In this document: one piece after another, positions 1 to 11,977 of the stretch
Layout: every line of letters starts with the position of its first letter
Position numbering within the stretch: position 1 is the first letter of the stretch
NCBI GenBank assembly: GCA_037102815.1
Contig: BTPP01000004.1
Coordinates: 124,001 to 188,000, forward strand
Origin: Neurospora intermedia
Lineage: Eukaryota > Ascomycota > Sordariomycetes > Sordariales > Sordariaceae
Direction of reading: 5' to 3'
DNA: 64,000 nucleotides
Position numbers and translations under genes: made by a program
The notes under the pieces: generated by a model
What the model was told of the DNA's origin: nothing
The model's input: the letters and a program-made list of their open reading frames with translations, nothing else
The model's database searches: none

Positions 1-3000
1 AACCCGGAGCACGGCCGGCATGGCCTCTTGGACTCTCCCGTCGCCCTTGTCTGGGGCAATTGCAAATGATTCATGTACTATGTCCGCGACATGGTCACGA
101 TGTGTGTGCACCAGACTGGGAAGATGGAAAATGACATCACTGTCTGTTCGTCCACCCGGTGCGGTCAATTGCTATATGGCTGTCCATCCAAAGAAACAAC
201 CTACATACCACCTACCTACATGGTAATTTGCGCCTCTTAAAACCATGCATCTCCCTCTCATCATATTTCACTACAGTATCCTTGTATCTGGCCGACACCG
301 TCCGTACCGACCACAGTTTGTTTGGCACAGTCGCAACCGGCAGTCAGTCGTCAGCCGGAGCATCTGCTGCGCGGCCGACCCTGACTTTTTGAAATACGCG
401 TGTGCCTTTCTTCTTCTTGGATGATCAGATACACTAGATACATATCTGGGACCCACTCTAACCTGACTGATCAAGGATGTTCGATGGCCGCCGATCTGCG
501 ACTGCAACAGGCCGGCAAGTTGAGCCTCCAGATTCACCCCGACAGCAACCACAAAACATCAGTAGCACAACACGTGGATGACAGACACAACTGATGATCT
601 TCTAGATTTCCTCCCCATCGTCAGGTACAGGGTAGGTATCTGATGCTTCTGCCTCGGACTCTTTTTGCTGCAGCAGTTCTTGCCCGTCGGCTTCAATGCT
701 ACCTTGGGCCGCGTTGGACAAGCCTCGCTCTGATTGACCAGTTTCATCGCAGCCTTTTCCGCCTTTGTACTAGCCTGATGCATCTTATCTGCATGTTCTC
801 CCATTCGTTCACTTCTTACATTTCGTTCACAGCCTCCGAGTCCGTCTTGATACTTTTTGGTTCCGATGCGTGTCTTTCATCAGATGTGGAAGTTACCTTC
901 ACTTTGCTTTTGGGAAATACCATCACCAAAACTCAACAGTCCGTATCCACTATGGGCAGTGGTATACATGATGAACTCTTTGAGTTTTCGTCGCAATGGC
1001 CCGTTTTCCTTTGTTGGGCATCCCGACTCGCTAAACTGCTCATTTCAATTGCGAATCACAACCCTTCTCCGGTCACAGGTTCGGATCGAGACTTTGCACT
1101 TGGCACAAGAAGAACAAAGAAATGCGACCTTCTTTCTACACTGCGACATGCCATGCCATCACTTGGAGCGGCATGAGGCCCGGGATGTGGATGGGATGGG
1201 ATGGCCTCAATGGCCTCTCCCTGAGGCCCAGAGAAGCGGCTCAATTACCAGGTCACTCATCCCATGTACCGATTTCCTAGTGTACAATGCCATTGCCATT
1301 TCCCATTCCGCGGTTGCCTTTCTTTTGCCCAAGGAATGTCAGGTCTAATATCATTTTTGACCATTCTCAAGGGTGACGTGGTTGAGGGCAGCATGTACAC
1401 GCCATGTACAGTCACTGCCAGATCCAAGTGGAAGCCATCGGCACCAACAGGGCATTGCAGCGCATGGCATGGCATGGCATCCAGGCATCCGCGGGCGTCC
1501 TATGTGTCGATATGAGACCTCAAGATGGATGGTGTCAGACAGACCCCGAGACCCAGCGCGACCTACGCTAGTGCCGTGTGGTTCATGCCTTGGGCTTGCC
1601 CTAGAAAACCAAAAAAAAAAAAAAAAGGCGAGCCGGGGTTATTGCGGCTACTTATCACCAATCACGTATTTTCTGCGGGTTTTGTCCGGACATACCATTG
1701 AGAGCTTGACTGTTGCCACTATAGGGTTGACTTTGGGTGACCATGTTTTGTTTAGGGGCGGTAGGACACAATATTGTACAATGCTGGTTTGTTCGATTAT
1801 AGGTTAATTAAGAAGGTTTTGGAGCTCCTATTAGCCTCTCAAGAGAGACTGTCCTCTAATGCCTCTTTGTGGTTTGCTTATTCTTACACCCATGGTTCGT
1901 GCAATTCGCACTAGTCTCGACATCCATCTAGGAAAATGTGCATATCAGATCTGGACATTGAAAGACACCCGACAATACCGATTCACTTGAGATAGTAGAT
2001 GTAAGCGAAGCCAGTCAGAGAAGATAAGGAGTTTCTTCCCTATCATCAAACTGCTATGTATCATCGCTCCTATCAACAGCACGTGATTCAAAGATCCGGG
2101 GTTATCCCGAGACTCGCATTCCTGCTCAGGTCCTATTTATACCTTGACGCTTTGAAACCTGACAACAAAGTCCCTGAGTTCTGAGAAGCATGAGTGATCA
2201 GGGATCCAGGGCTCTGTAAGCGGCCAGGAACATCGATCCGCTGACTGCAGAGCCAATGAAGCGGCAGTCTGAGAGACACAGTGTGTCAATCAGTGGGATA
2301 TTTCAGTGGTCGAAACTCACACAGTTGAAATCCGAAGCGCATTTACTGTAGTAACCGTGACAGTATACTTCAAGCAACTGAAGCTCCATCTGGATCAAGC
2401 TCACCACCATCAATAATCACGGACTGGGGATGGACAAGCAATGAAGCTTGCGATTAAATCCTTGCGCGGTTGCGTGTCCTTTCATCAAAGAAATGGACTG
2501 TGTATTTTGAACGACTGACACAGAACCATCGCAACTGGACCTTTGGTGTGGCCGGGCCCTCCGTCGATGCTGAGCTGGTGCCAGAAGCTTTGACGTCCGC
2601 GGGAGTGTACCCGCCTGGCTCGCGCTTGCAGTGCACAAGTCGGGCATGCTCCTACGAAATGTAGATATCAACTTTACGACATTGAGATATCAAAGCTACA
2701 TTTTTTCTCCAACACCGAGATTCACACATTGACCTGCGGGGGGACCCTTTCGCCGGCTGGTCCCCTGCACCTTGACCCCGGAACTGCGCCCTGACCCCTA
2801 ATTGACCCCTAAGCTCCGCACGCGCGGTAGGCGACTTACAGCATGGTGCTTGGACGCAGCGCAATTTGTTGTGCGATGCCTCATTTGCTATGGTAATGTA
2901 CACTAGACATAGAGCCGCGACCCAAGTCTAAGGTTGGGATTGCTATCAGATCAGTTCAAGGAAAAAGAGCAGCTGTTGGGAGCCGCCATGTCCATAGCTC

Positions 3001-6000
3001 TTCGGTCACGATAACAATTACTACTACCTCTACACCGTTTGGCGCCTGTCCGATCCAGCTTATGTTTTCAGCACCTCTAGGTGAATTACCTCTACTCTAG
3101 GAACTTTGAAATCGAACGGAAGCTGTAAATGAAGCTCTTTTCTGTTCACAAGTGGAAACGCATCACTGTACCTACTACCTACCTACACAGTATATTATCG
3201 AAGAACTCCAAGTTCGCTGCCCGCGCGCTTGTCTTGCTTATTCTGGTTGCCTCGCATGAAGCCCATCCATACCCAAGTCCGAAACCGAATCCGTCCACCT
3301 GCAGTCATGGTACCGACACTACACTACAGTACTGCGTATGTACGCTATGGAGGGAGCATGGGGTATCCGCGGCTTAACATGGATTTGTCCTCTCTAATCG
3401 GGCTGCGTACACTAGACTCCATCCAGACCTTACTGGCTGACGTTAGGTATTGTAACATGGCGCTCAAAAAGCCAGGAAGGCCTGGCCTACCTCTGTACTC
3501 AATCTCACCACATTCATCACCTCGATTCTCTAAAGTCCGCGGAGACCGCGGAAGCCCATGAGGCCAGGGAGGCCAATTCCTCAATTGAGGCCAATTCCAC
3601 CTGCTGCTGTCGATTATTACGCGGTCAGAGCATTACTGGTAGAGGTAGGTAAGGTAGGTAGGTAGGTGTATGTATCAAGAGGCCCAAGCTCTTCAATGTT
3701 TCGGTTTGAAACCTCCATTGTAGTGGTGGGTGGGGGAGTGAGTGCACTGCCCGGAGAGAACTCGGACTGGACTGTGGTGTTAGTACTTAGTGTAATAGTA
3801 GGTGTGTGACCCCCAACATGGACCTGGCATGGCAAACCCCAACATCCCGCCCCAACCTCAACGCAACGCAACATCGGACTGGACCCAGAAAAGGCCCAGA
3901 AAGTCCAAGGGACGTCCTTGCCTCACTCACAAAATGACGGGATCCCTTGTTCCCAGTTTCAATCAGTTAGTAGCTAGGTACCTTCCTGCAGCAGTAACGA
4001 AGTGCATGATGCTCGTCAAGCCTGCACTAGCCGATACCGGGAAAATAGTACACACAGCGAGAGACCCGACTCAGAAAAGCTTCCATCGATTTAATATCGA
4101 TAGTTCGGTTCTGATGCAATCATTCACCAACGTGACGAACAAGGTGACGGGATCGTGGCGCAGCAACGCAACCGGTTACCTGCAGTGACGGGACTGGACT
4201 TGAGTGACGTCCCAACCCGACCCTGCAGACCATTAGAGCGAGCTACATGATGTAGGTACCTACCACGCCTACGTAGAGGTAGTTTACTTTTATACGTGAA
4301 AATCGATATAGTTTCGGGGATGGAACGAAATGACGCATTATTCACTAAGAAATATTCCGTTCAGGGCGCCCCAGGCATCCCGAGCATGCAATTTCGATCT
4401 ATGCGTGGGTTCGTGCAGACCAGACAGCGTAAACCGAAGACGCCTAAGCGGCTTGATGTTGAGATGCCTGGCATGCCTCTTCCGTTAGTTGTAACATAGT
4501 GCACTGCAGGCAATAAGGCTGCGTTGCCGCCCATGTTGCCTCTACAAGTATGTCCAAAATGTGCCAACAACTTGCTAGCATTGAGACTGGACTGACAAGA
4601 CCGAAAACGAAATGACGGCTGCTTGATGAAAGAAGATGAAGCCATGTAAGGAAAAAAAAAAAAGAGTTCGCGGAAGCGGACTCGGGACCAGCCATCTAAG
4701 GTACCTACATAGATAATGGGACGGGTATCTGGACATGGATCGATGGGAGGTAAGATGGTGGTGAGACACGGAACGAAGGGACCAAGCTCACAGAGCTCAC
4801 CACACTTTGAGCTACGGGCAGCCCAAGTACGACTCAGAAAATCGAGGTGTGATGTTCCTGATGGTTCGACGTCCAACCGGTCCTCCATTGACTCGCTGTT
4901 GACCTCGAACGGGGCACTTAGTAGAGAGGGTGGACTTGGAAGTACCTGCCTGCCTACCTCTACTTTATTGCTTGAAGAGGGCGAACCTGGAAGCACGGCA
5001 CAACGTTCGATCCATTCATCATGGAAAAGCATTTTCCTTGGAGGAAGATGAGATGCTTGACTAGGACTTATACAAGTACAGATATGTGGTCAAGCTACCC
5101 ATCCATCTCATCTTGCCCGCCCGTCCGTCTCAATTCCAAGAAGTGTATGCCCTGTCTCGGAAGGGCGCATGAATGGAGGGGTCGCCAGGGGGGGAATTCA
5201 GGTACTTTATCGCTAGCGAGGGGTAGACGAATGTACCTATCTTTGATAAACCGCCGCGGCAACAGTACGGTAAATTGCCATTTGCCCTGCGATATTTCTC
5301 CAACATGACTGTATCGGGAAAAGAGGGGACGTTTTGGAGAAGATCCTTTCAAGAACCCTAGGTAGAGAAGAGGGAACCGAGATGATCATTCTTGATATGC
5401 AGTGTACATTGGGTGATTTGGGGTCATGAAGTGAGAGGGGCGACGACGGGAGGGCTTCTCCAACTCCAACACCTGGCGTGCAATGCCCCGCGCATGGACC
5501 AAGTGGAAGCCCTAGACACCCGCCCCCACTCCGACAACGCTGACACGGACCTATTTCAACAGAACTCCAAAAGTCACAACACAGACCACACGCTTTGAAG
5601 CCGGGACCGGGGGGCCAAAGGGGGCCCCCGGAAAATCCACATCTTTTCTCCGCGGACGGGACCCGCTGAGATCCGGTAATTTACCCCGGATTCCGGATGG
5701 AGTCTACCTATCCATCTCTCCACAGGCTCCGCAGTCGGTGCTCCACGCCTTGAACGTCAAACACAAGAAGTTGACATGCCGATGATGGTGATCGATCATC
5801 GGTGATCATTTACAACAAATCCTTCCATTCAAGCCGCCGAAGACACCCGTGTGCGCCGCTTCGGGGCCATTTGGGATTCGGAAGCCTCTAGGTAATCAGC
5901 CCGGAAAGCAAAGTAGTCCTCAAGTTGGCTCTGGGACCGGGTACGTACAAAAGATGACGTTCGAGACCAGCAAAGCCGGATAAGGTAAGTCTACTACAAT

Positions 6001-6996
6001 CTCAAGAGCTCGATGTGCTCGCTACTTGGCTTTTATCTGCTAGTGTACATCGCTATCGACTTGCTCGTGCTCTTTTTTACGAACTTGCTGCTTGCGTATA
6101 AACGCACAAGTAGAAGAAAATTCCATCCGTTCACAGGCTGCTTGCTGACATCTTCTGACAGCTCAGTTGCAATTTGTTTGTTAGCTCTTACCCCAAGTAG
6201 GACACATGCCAACCCATTAGGTATGGTCAAAAACCAAATTATCAGTATCTGATTCGACATATTCATGCTAATTATCGAAAGAGAACACACCACCAACCAG
6301 TATCGAACGGTTACACATAGCTCGGCCTTACGCTATAATCCGGGAGACATGGGTGAAATTGGCCACACAACACTTCATTCATGCCCTTTTACAGCCTTTT
6401 GCATTGCCAAGTCTCGAACTTTGCCTTTTTTTGATCCATCTAGATTTCCTGTTCTCCACCAGAAGAAAAAGACCCAACCAACAACCAACATGAATCTTCA
6501 CCGAAATAGGTACCAATCCATGAAAGCTCACGAAATCAATCACGACACAATTTGAGTCTAGAACAAGTGCAGCGACTCCTCTGGTCCTTCACTTCTTTTC
6601 ACTGATTTCCCTTCCTTTTCTTTCCCGTTTGGCCCCTGATATTCATACGATCCCATCACACACAGACACACAGACACAATACGCTGTGTCCCCCTTACCA
6701 TACCACAGTGGGTAACCAACTTCTCCCGTCCCCGTCTCCATCCGTCCCTATCCCCGAGCCGCATGGATGCCATGCCCTGCCCTAGTTCCAGCCTGCAAAG
6801 GCAAAGTGCAGCAAGCAAGCCCCCGTGATCGCCTCGTGCAGGCTGGCTGGCTAGTCTAGTCTAGTCTAGTAACCTACATACCTCTAGGTACCTACCTACC
6901 TACCTACCTACATACCGACCGGTCGTCTACATACATAAATGACCCTGTCACACTGCAGGATGCAAAAAAAGTTGCAGATGCAATACATAACTTAAC

Positions 6997-7050
6997 GAAC
7001 CGTTCGAACCGTTCGAACTGTTCGAACTGTTCGAGCCGCTCAAGCCGCAC
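6997..7050. repeat. Six-unit 9-bp palindromic tandem repeat
   Basis: Six consecutive 9-bp units: GAACCGTTC twice, GAACTGTTC twice, then the degenerate GAGCCGCTC and AAGCCGCAC. The first four are perfect palindromes around a central base, so the array could pair with itself or offer repeated sites to a dimeric DNA-binding protein. The spacing of GAA and TTC blocks (3, then 0) does not match the regular 2-bp spacing of heat-shock elements. Confidence 0.8.
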
Positions 7051-8698
7051 ACGCTGCTGCATGGGGTTCATTTGTGGGAATAATTGAACACAGACACAGG
7101 GTAAACCTTTTTAAACACTACTTGGAAGCCAGGCAAGTTTACGGTTGCGTAACACGCACGACTGCCGTGTATAGGGATACTGCATATGTAAATTAATGCT
7201 GGAACTCGTGGGATCACATCACATCGTTATTACACCATTGAATTATTGAATTAAAACCCAGGATTGACTGACCCTCGAGATTCCAACATTTCACCAAAGC
7301 GTCAGGTAACGGAGTGAAACTTCATTCGGATTCCGGAAGCTGTTCAGAAAATCCAAGAGAATATGTACCTCTATATATGCCCGCCCATTACAATGAAGGG
7401 GCCAAGTCACAGAGACTGCATGTAGCTAATTCTATCCTTTCCTTACTTTGACTCTGCCTACCTTACTGACCTACCTTATCTGCCTTACCTACCTACCCCT
7501 ACATTGGGACCAACAGGCCGAGGTACACAGCACTATACAGCATACAATCCCTCACCTCGCACGACATATATATACAACATGAGGTAACAGCAATAGCATT
7601 ACATTCTACCTAGCTACTCTACGCAGCACATCGGCATAGTACCTAGCAAGCAAGCAAGCAAGCAGTCAAGCAGGGCCGTCCGCGAATCATAGGTATTTCT
7701 TTTAGCAAATTCCACAATTCTTCCATCCAAATTGAGGCACCAATAATGATAGGACTGGGCGCAATGCTTCTGGGTGACAGATGTAAGTTTCGATCTTTGT
7801 TCTCTCCTTTCTTCTTCTTCTATCATTTTGAAGAATTGCCCCATGAAACAATTGGATCCCCGGGGTGTTTGACAGACGTACAAGGGCTTTACACAAGGAA
7901 AACGACATGGGACGACAACCATTGTGTAGATGACTGGATGGCTATACTATCGCTAACTCTTTTCGTATTCTTACAGCCCAAATCCACAAAGCGATCCCAG
8001 CTGGTTTATCATTGACGCCTTGTCCTTCTTCAACCTCTATACCTCAAGTACCCGACAGGCCGCGCCAAAAATGGAAACGGGGTACATTATTGTGAGTATC
8101 TAAGGACTCCTTCTTAAGCAGACAAAGCGTTTCTTGGCAGGAACAAATCCAATAAACAAACTTCCATCCGGTACTGTCCGCCTACACTACTGCGCAGAAA
8201 AGACTTTCCCGACACCAATCTCTTCTTACCCGTTTCCGTGTCGGCTCTAGCCCGTCATTTCTACCTCGCACAGATCGCAGCACTCACGGAAGCGTGACAA
8301 GATCCATCAAAGCCAAACAACCGGCCCGAAGTGTTGAATCATACGGAAGAGAGTGATCACGGGAAGCGACGTTGTAGTGGTAAAAGTCTTGGTTGATTGA
8401 GAGAGAGAAAAAAGATGAAGAAGGGTTAGACACTGACGAAATGGTGGTGGCCTGGGTCGAGTCAATGGGTTGTTCGCTGCCTTTCTGTATGATGCAGGTC
8501 CCGTTGCTCCCTTTTGGTGGGCTACACCTTTCCTCTATATCCTTTCCCTAAGACTAGCTATATACTCGGCCGAAATGCTCTTCTCTCACCACTTGGTTAG
8601 ACCATCTTTGTACGTTCGGCGCCGCAAGAGGGCTGCTAAGTATTTTTAGGCGAGCTCCGGATTGAGTTGTGCGAAATTTGACTAATCTCAACGGAACC

Positions 8699-8766
8699 CT
8701 TAACGACCCCAAAAGGCGTCGAGGAAACTATACTTCGAGGAATTAGTTAAATTCCTCTCCGTTAAG
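8699..8766. repeat. Nested inverted repeat, possible structured RNA or cruciform
   Basis: An outer pair CTTAACG/CGTTAAG (8699-8705 and 8760-8766) encloses an 8-bp inner hairpin, GAGGAATT with loop AGTTA and AATTCCTC (8737-8757). Another short complementary pair (TTGAG and CTCAA) lies just upstream. No encoded protein is visible. It could be a structured transcript, a transcription end or a chance structure. Confidence 0.35.
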
Positions 8767-9018
8767 CCCTAGCTGTTTTCTTGCACCCTTCAACGGCTTG
8801 GTATAGGAATTTTGCCCTCGAAACACCTCCCAGTGACCCGGAGGAGAGGTGCCTAGTAATCCTTGGAGCCGTCTAGAAGCAGCGACCTACCGGCGAGTTG
8901 GTTCGGTGGCGGTCTTCGGCTTGATAGGGGTCATGAGACCGAGCGCCAGCAACAGCAGTATCTTGGTCAGATCGCCGCCAAGTTCCAGCGAATCGTTCGT
9001 GCAGCGCTCGAAGCTACG

Positions 9019-9685
9019 CTACTTCCAGGTCGAAACGGCTGTTGTAACAGCATTGGCGGCTTCAACCGCAAAGAAAACCGCCGCAAAATTGCTAGTATAC
9101 AACTGTCAGTGATGAATCTTATAACTTGGGAATAGCATTGACTTACTGGTCTGGGACCCAAGGGCGCCACTAGGGCTCCGGGCGGGCGGCGGCGGCGTTA
9201 GCGGGAGGGGCGGCGGTAGGAGCAGCGGGGGCGGCGGCAGGAGTAGCGGGGGCGGCGGCGGCAGGAGCAGGGGCGGCGGCGGCAGGAGGGGGGGCCAATT
9301 CGAGACTCCCGCGAGAGGAAAAGGTCATATTGCCGAAATCTATAGCAAGGCGGTCTACGGAGATGTCCGTATTGTTGACGGGCTGCCAACCTTGATAGAT
9401 TTGCTGCTGCTGCTGTTGCTGTTGTTGTTGTTGCTGTTGGTGGCGAGCTAGTGCCTCGCCGAGTTCTGGGACTCGGAAGGGAACATGTTCCCGTGGGAAC
9501 CGCCTGTTTCTAGTTAGTAAAGAATAGAGAGGACCGAGAAGAGAAAGGCAAAAATAAAAACCAATTGGGATATAATATAAACTTACAGTAGCGGCCAACT
9601 CGGCCGGGCCCAGAAAAAATGCAAAGACAACAACCCACACCCCAGCGGTGAGAAGTTTGTTGAAGAGTGCGGTCAGGCAGGTCAT
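9019..9685 (-). CDS. Mini-gene unit A: three-exon member of a local small-protein family
   Basis: Not a recognised family. Exon 1 (9685-9587) starts MTCLTALFNKLL and encodes a hydrophobic, membrane-like segment (GVWVVVFAFFLG). Intron 1 (9586-9504) has a GTAAGT donor and a CTAACTAGAAACAG end. Exon 2 (9503-9147) contains CAG/CAA-type repeats, then Pro/Ala-rich codons. Intron 2 is 44 nt (9146-9103), GTAAGT to CTGACAG. Exon 3 (9102-9019) starts LYTSNFAAV and ends with TAG. All exons are phase 0, but the phase-0 frame of exon 2 meets a TAA at 9198 shortly before intron 2. Another exon-2 frame reads as polyGln followed by Ala/Pro repeats. The gene may therefore be decaying or spliced differently from my model. 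Exon 3 and intron 2 align gap-free or nearly so with the plus-strand unit at 16938, which supports the structure. Confidence 0.45.
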
Positions 9686-9789
9686 CTTCGCGAATTGGGA
9701 CTTGGAGAGCGAGGGCGCACAACAAAGTTCCTAACAATGTTGAAAAAGAAGGAATTCTGATGAGAGATTGGGCTGGGCCCCAGCAGCCT

Positions 9790-10093
9790 CCGCCCGCGGC
9801 CACTCATTGTCCTCGGGACGAGGGAGGTGTGGCCACCGCCTGTTTCTGGTTAGCGAAAAACAGAGAGGACCGAGAGGACAAGGTAAGCCGTCGAGGAAAT
9901 GAGAAGAGAAAGAAAGAAACAAAAACGAATGAGAACATAAAGTAGACTTACAGCACCCACTAGGTCTGCCATGGCTGCTGCCATGCGAACAGCGCCAGCA
10001 TGTGTACTCCGAATACAACCACCTCAGCCAAACGCCGCACATGGCTAGCTTGTGGGGCTCTGCGGCCCAGAGCGTTAGGATGAAAGCCAACAT
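9790..10093 (-). pseudogene. Mini-gene unit B, truncated copy
   Basis: Second unit of the minus-strand array. Exon 1 (10093-9952) starts MLAFILTLWAAEPHK and is nearly identical at DNA level to the unit at 18145. It carries five extra bases (AGGTG) after the GVWL codons, which shifts the downstream frame. The donor GTAAGT lies at 9951-9946, and the acceptor after CTAACCAGAAACAG gives an intron of 112 nt (9951-9840). Only a short part of exon 2 is left (9839 downward) before the leader of unit A begins. There is no exon 3. A frame-shifted relic is the simplest reading. Confidence 0.45.
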
Positions 10094-10291
10094 GTTGGGA
10101 TGGAACTGAAAAGAAGGGATGGAATGATGTAAAAGAAAGGATGGAAGCAAAGATGTTTGTTCCAAAAAAAACAAGGTCCTTAACGATGTTGGAGAGAAAG
10201 AAAATCTGACGAGAGGTTGGGCCGGGGGAAGAGGATCTTCCTGAAAGCTTGCGCTCGTGGTCTCGCGGGATGTGTTGTCGTGGGAGTCGAC

Positions 10292-10494
10292 TGTTTCCGG
10301 CTAGCGAGGAATAGAGAGGAACGAGAGGACCTTGTGCCATAAGGCAGTCATCAGGGTGATGGTGATGATGATGATGATGATGTTGAAGCGAATGAAGATG
10401 TGATGCTGACGAGAAAGAAACCGACGACAAGCTGAGGCGGGGAGAGGGATCTTATAGCTTTCTGGGTGCCCCAACTGAGCTGGTAAAGCGTGCT
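10292..10494 (-). pseudogene. Mini-gene unit C remnant with conserved leader
   Basis: Third minus-strand unit. It begins with the conserved leader block (10494-10440, containing GCTATAAGATC and the CCAGCTCAGTTGG motif also present at 16807 and 17987). A His-codon-rich stretch and an ATG at 10351 (MTALWHKVLS) follow. The sequence then joins directly to the conserved intron-1 end (CTCGCTAGCCGGAAACAG, acceptor near 10292). The donor half of intron 1 and most of exon 1 are missing, so this copy is probably non-functional. Confidence 0.4.
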
Positions 10495-11977
10495 GTATCT
10501 GGTAGGGGTATGGAACATGACTTCCAGCTTCCTGAGAGAACCAAGGGAAGGCAGGGCCCCCGACGGAGAAGGTAGGTAGGCAACCTAAAGGCACCCAATA
10601 TCGTCCTTTTCCTTGATGATGCCTGAGTTAGCATGGCTCCTCCTTCGACGTGCCGGATCGTGTCCTCACTCCAACCTCAAGAACGGAAAGACTCGGTGTC
10701 AAGGGGAAGGGAGTGCGATGGACACCTGCAGGTCTTGACAAGTGCCTTTATCTTACAGACGGCAGGGTTCGTTCAGTAGACACAAGCGTTTACTACCTAG
10801 ACTGCGGCCTGTTTACAAAAGACAAGAGCGATGACGGCATCTCTCAGCTGGGGGCGGGGGGGGGGGAGGGGGGGGGGAGGCAAGGCAAGTAAACCGGGCA
10901 GTCACGATCCTCCACTAAAATCACTGCACTTCTTGTTTGTCGACAGAGCGAGTCCATCCTGCACATGGCTCGATGCCTTCACCTTAGTTCGAGAGGTACA
11001 CTTACTTCCACTACTTGCTTCCCGCTTCCAGAATTGAAGCTGAACCTTCCTTTTCGTCCCGTCACCTTCTGTCTTGTTGTTTGCTGCCTCCACGGCGTAG
11101 CCTGGTCAGATGTTGCATATTCTGCACTGCAGTACTTTCCTTGGTACCTAGGTACATCTAGGTACCTGTACTTATGCTGCTGGAGAACGTCTTCCACATC
11201 ATTACACTGGAGTGTACCTTCCCACAGAACAACCTCCAACTCTTGTCTCGGCCACTGCAGTACCTGCACAGGCGTCTGCTCCTGGCTCTTCCAAGATGTC
11301 CGGTCAGAAGATGACCTTCGTTGCGTTTCGATCCCAACAAGAGACATGGGAGTCTCCTGCCGCGCGGCACCCACCGTCGCGCCCTCACCCAGGCCGGCGG
11401 CGGAACATTGCAGCGAGGTATTGCCATGACCACAAATGGTCACCAGTAAGGAATGTGGTGGTGTGTTTAGTACGTGGTATCTCACCGTTTGTTAACATAT
11501 GAGACGTTCAAGATTGTCCATGCTCGGTCTGTTTTTATATTCGTTCGGTAATGTATCTACCTATGTGGGTGTAAACCAGCGGAGCAGGACTAAAGCAACT
11601 TTACTACGAGATACTCTAACTTTCAAGGGTACCATAACAATACCCAAAAGGTAGATCAGCAACTACCGTAGTGATCAGATGCTGGTTGTGGAAATCCTGA
11701 AACTTGAAAGATCATGTATTGTTTTGCCTTCTTTGTGTGTTTGGAAACGACGGTTTGTTGAGAAACTTGCCACTACTTATCTAGGCAGAGGTAGTTGTAG
11801 TTTGTAGAAAGCGCACCACATCCAAAAGTAATCCCAAGCAGGTACCTACCTCTAGGCTTCATTTCCCTCTTTGTCCGTGCTTTCCTCCAGCAACACTACC
11901 TCTAAGGTACCTCTACACCTGACCTTTTCCTCCCATCCAGTAGAGGTACCTCACACGTGCTCCTTGAGATCCACCTT
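10495..11977. other. Intergenic, no supported gene
   Basis: Only overlapping short frames on both strands. One is a 168-residue minus frame (10979-11485) without recognisable features. A G-rich run lies at 10850-10880, and palindromic GGTACCTAGGTAC motifs occur near 11145-11170 and 11840-11950. It probably contains the 3' region of the 562-aa gene to its right. Confidence 0.4.

Larger units (their letters stand above)
1..9018. other. Long stretch with no convincing gene
   Basis: No frame here combines a plausible start, fungal splice signals and sustained protein-like composition. The open frames are short and overlap in many registers. A minus-strand frame ending at about 604 reads as an acidic Glu/Gln/Ser-rich tail of roughly 55 residues and could be a relic exon, but it has no start. 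The stretch carries simple repeats (an A tract near 1611, GGTA units near 3645, TACC units near 6888), a palindromic 9-bp array at 6997 and a nested inverted repeat at 8699. A non-coding RNA or a small spliced gene cannot be excluded without expression data. Confidence 0.5.

Noticed and set aside
4361-5032. Minus-strand open frame of 223 codons
   Set aside because: No recognisable domain, competing frames of similar length on both strands, homopolymer-driven FFFFF stretch and no splice or promoter context.
6997-7050. Heat-shock element array
   Set aside because: GAA and TTC blocks alternate with 3- and 0-base spacing, not the regular 5-bp periodicity of heat-shock elements.
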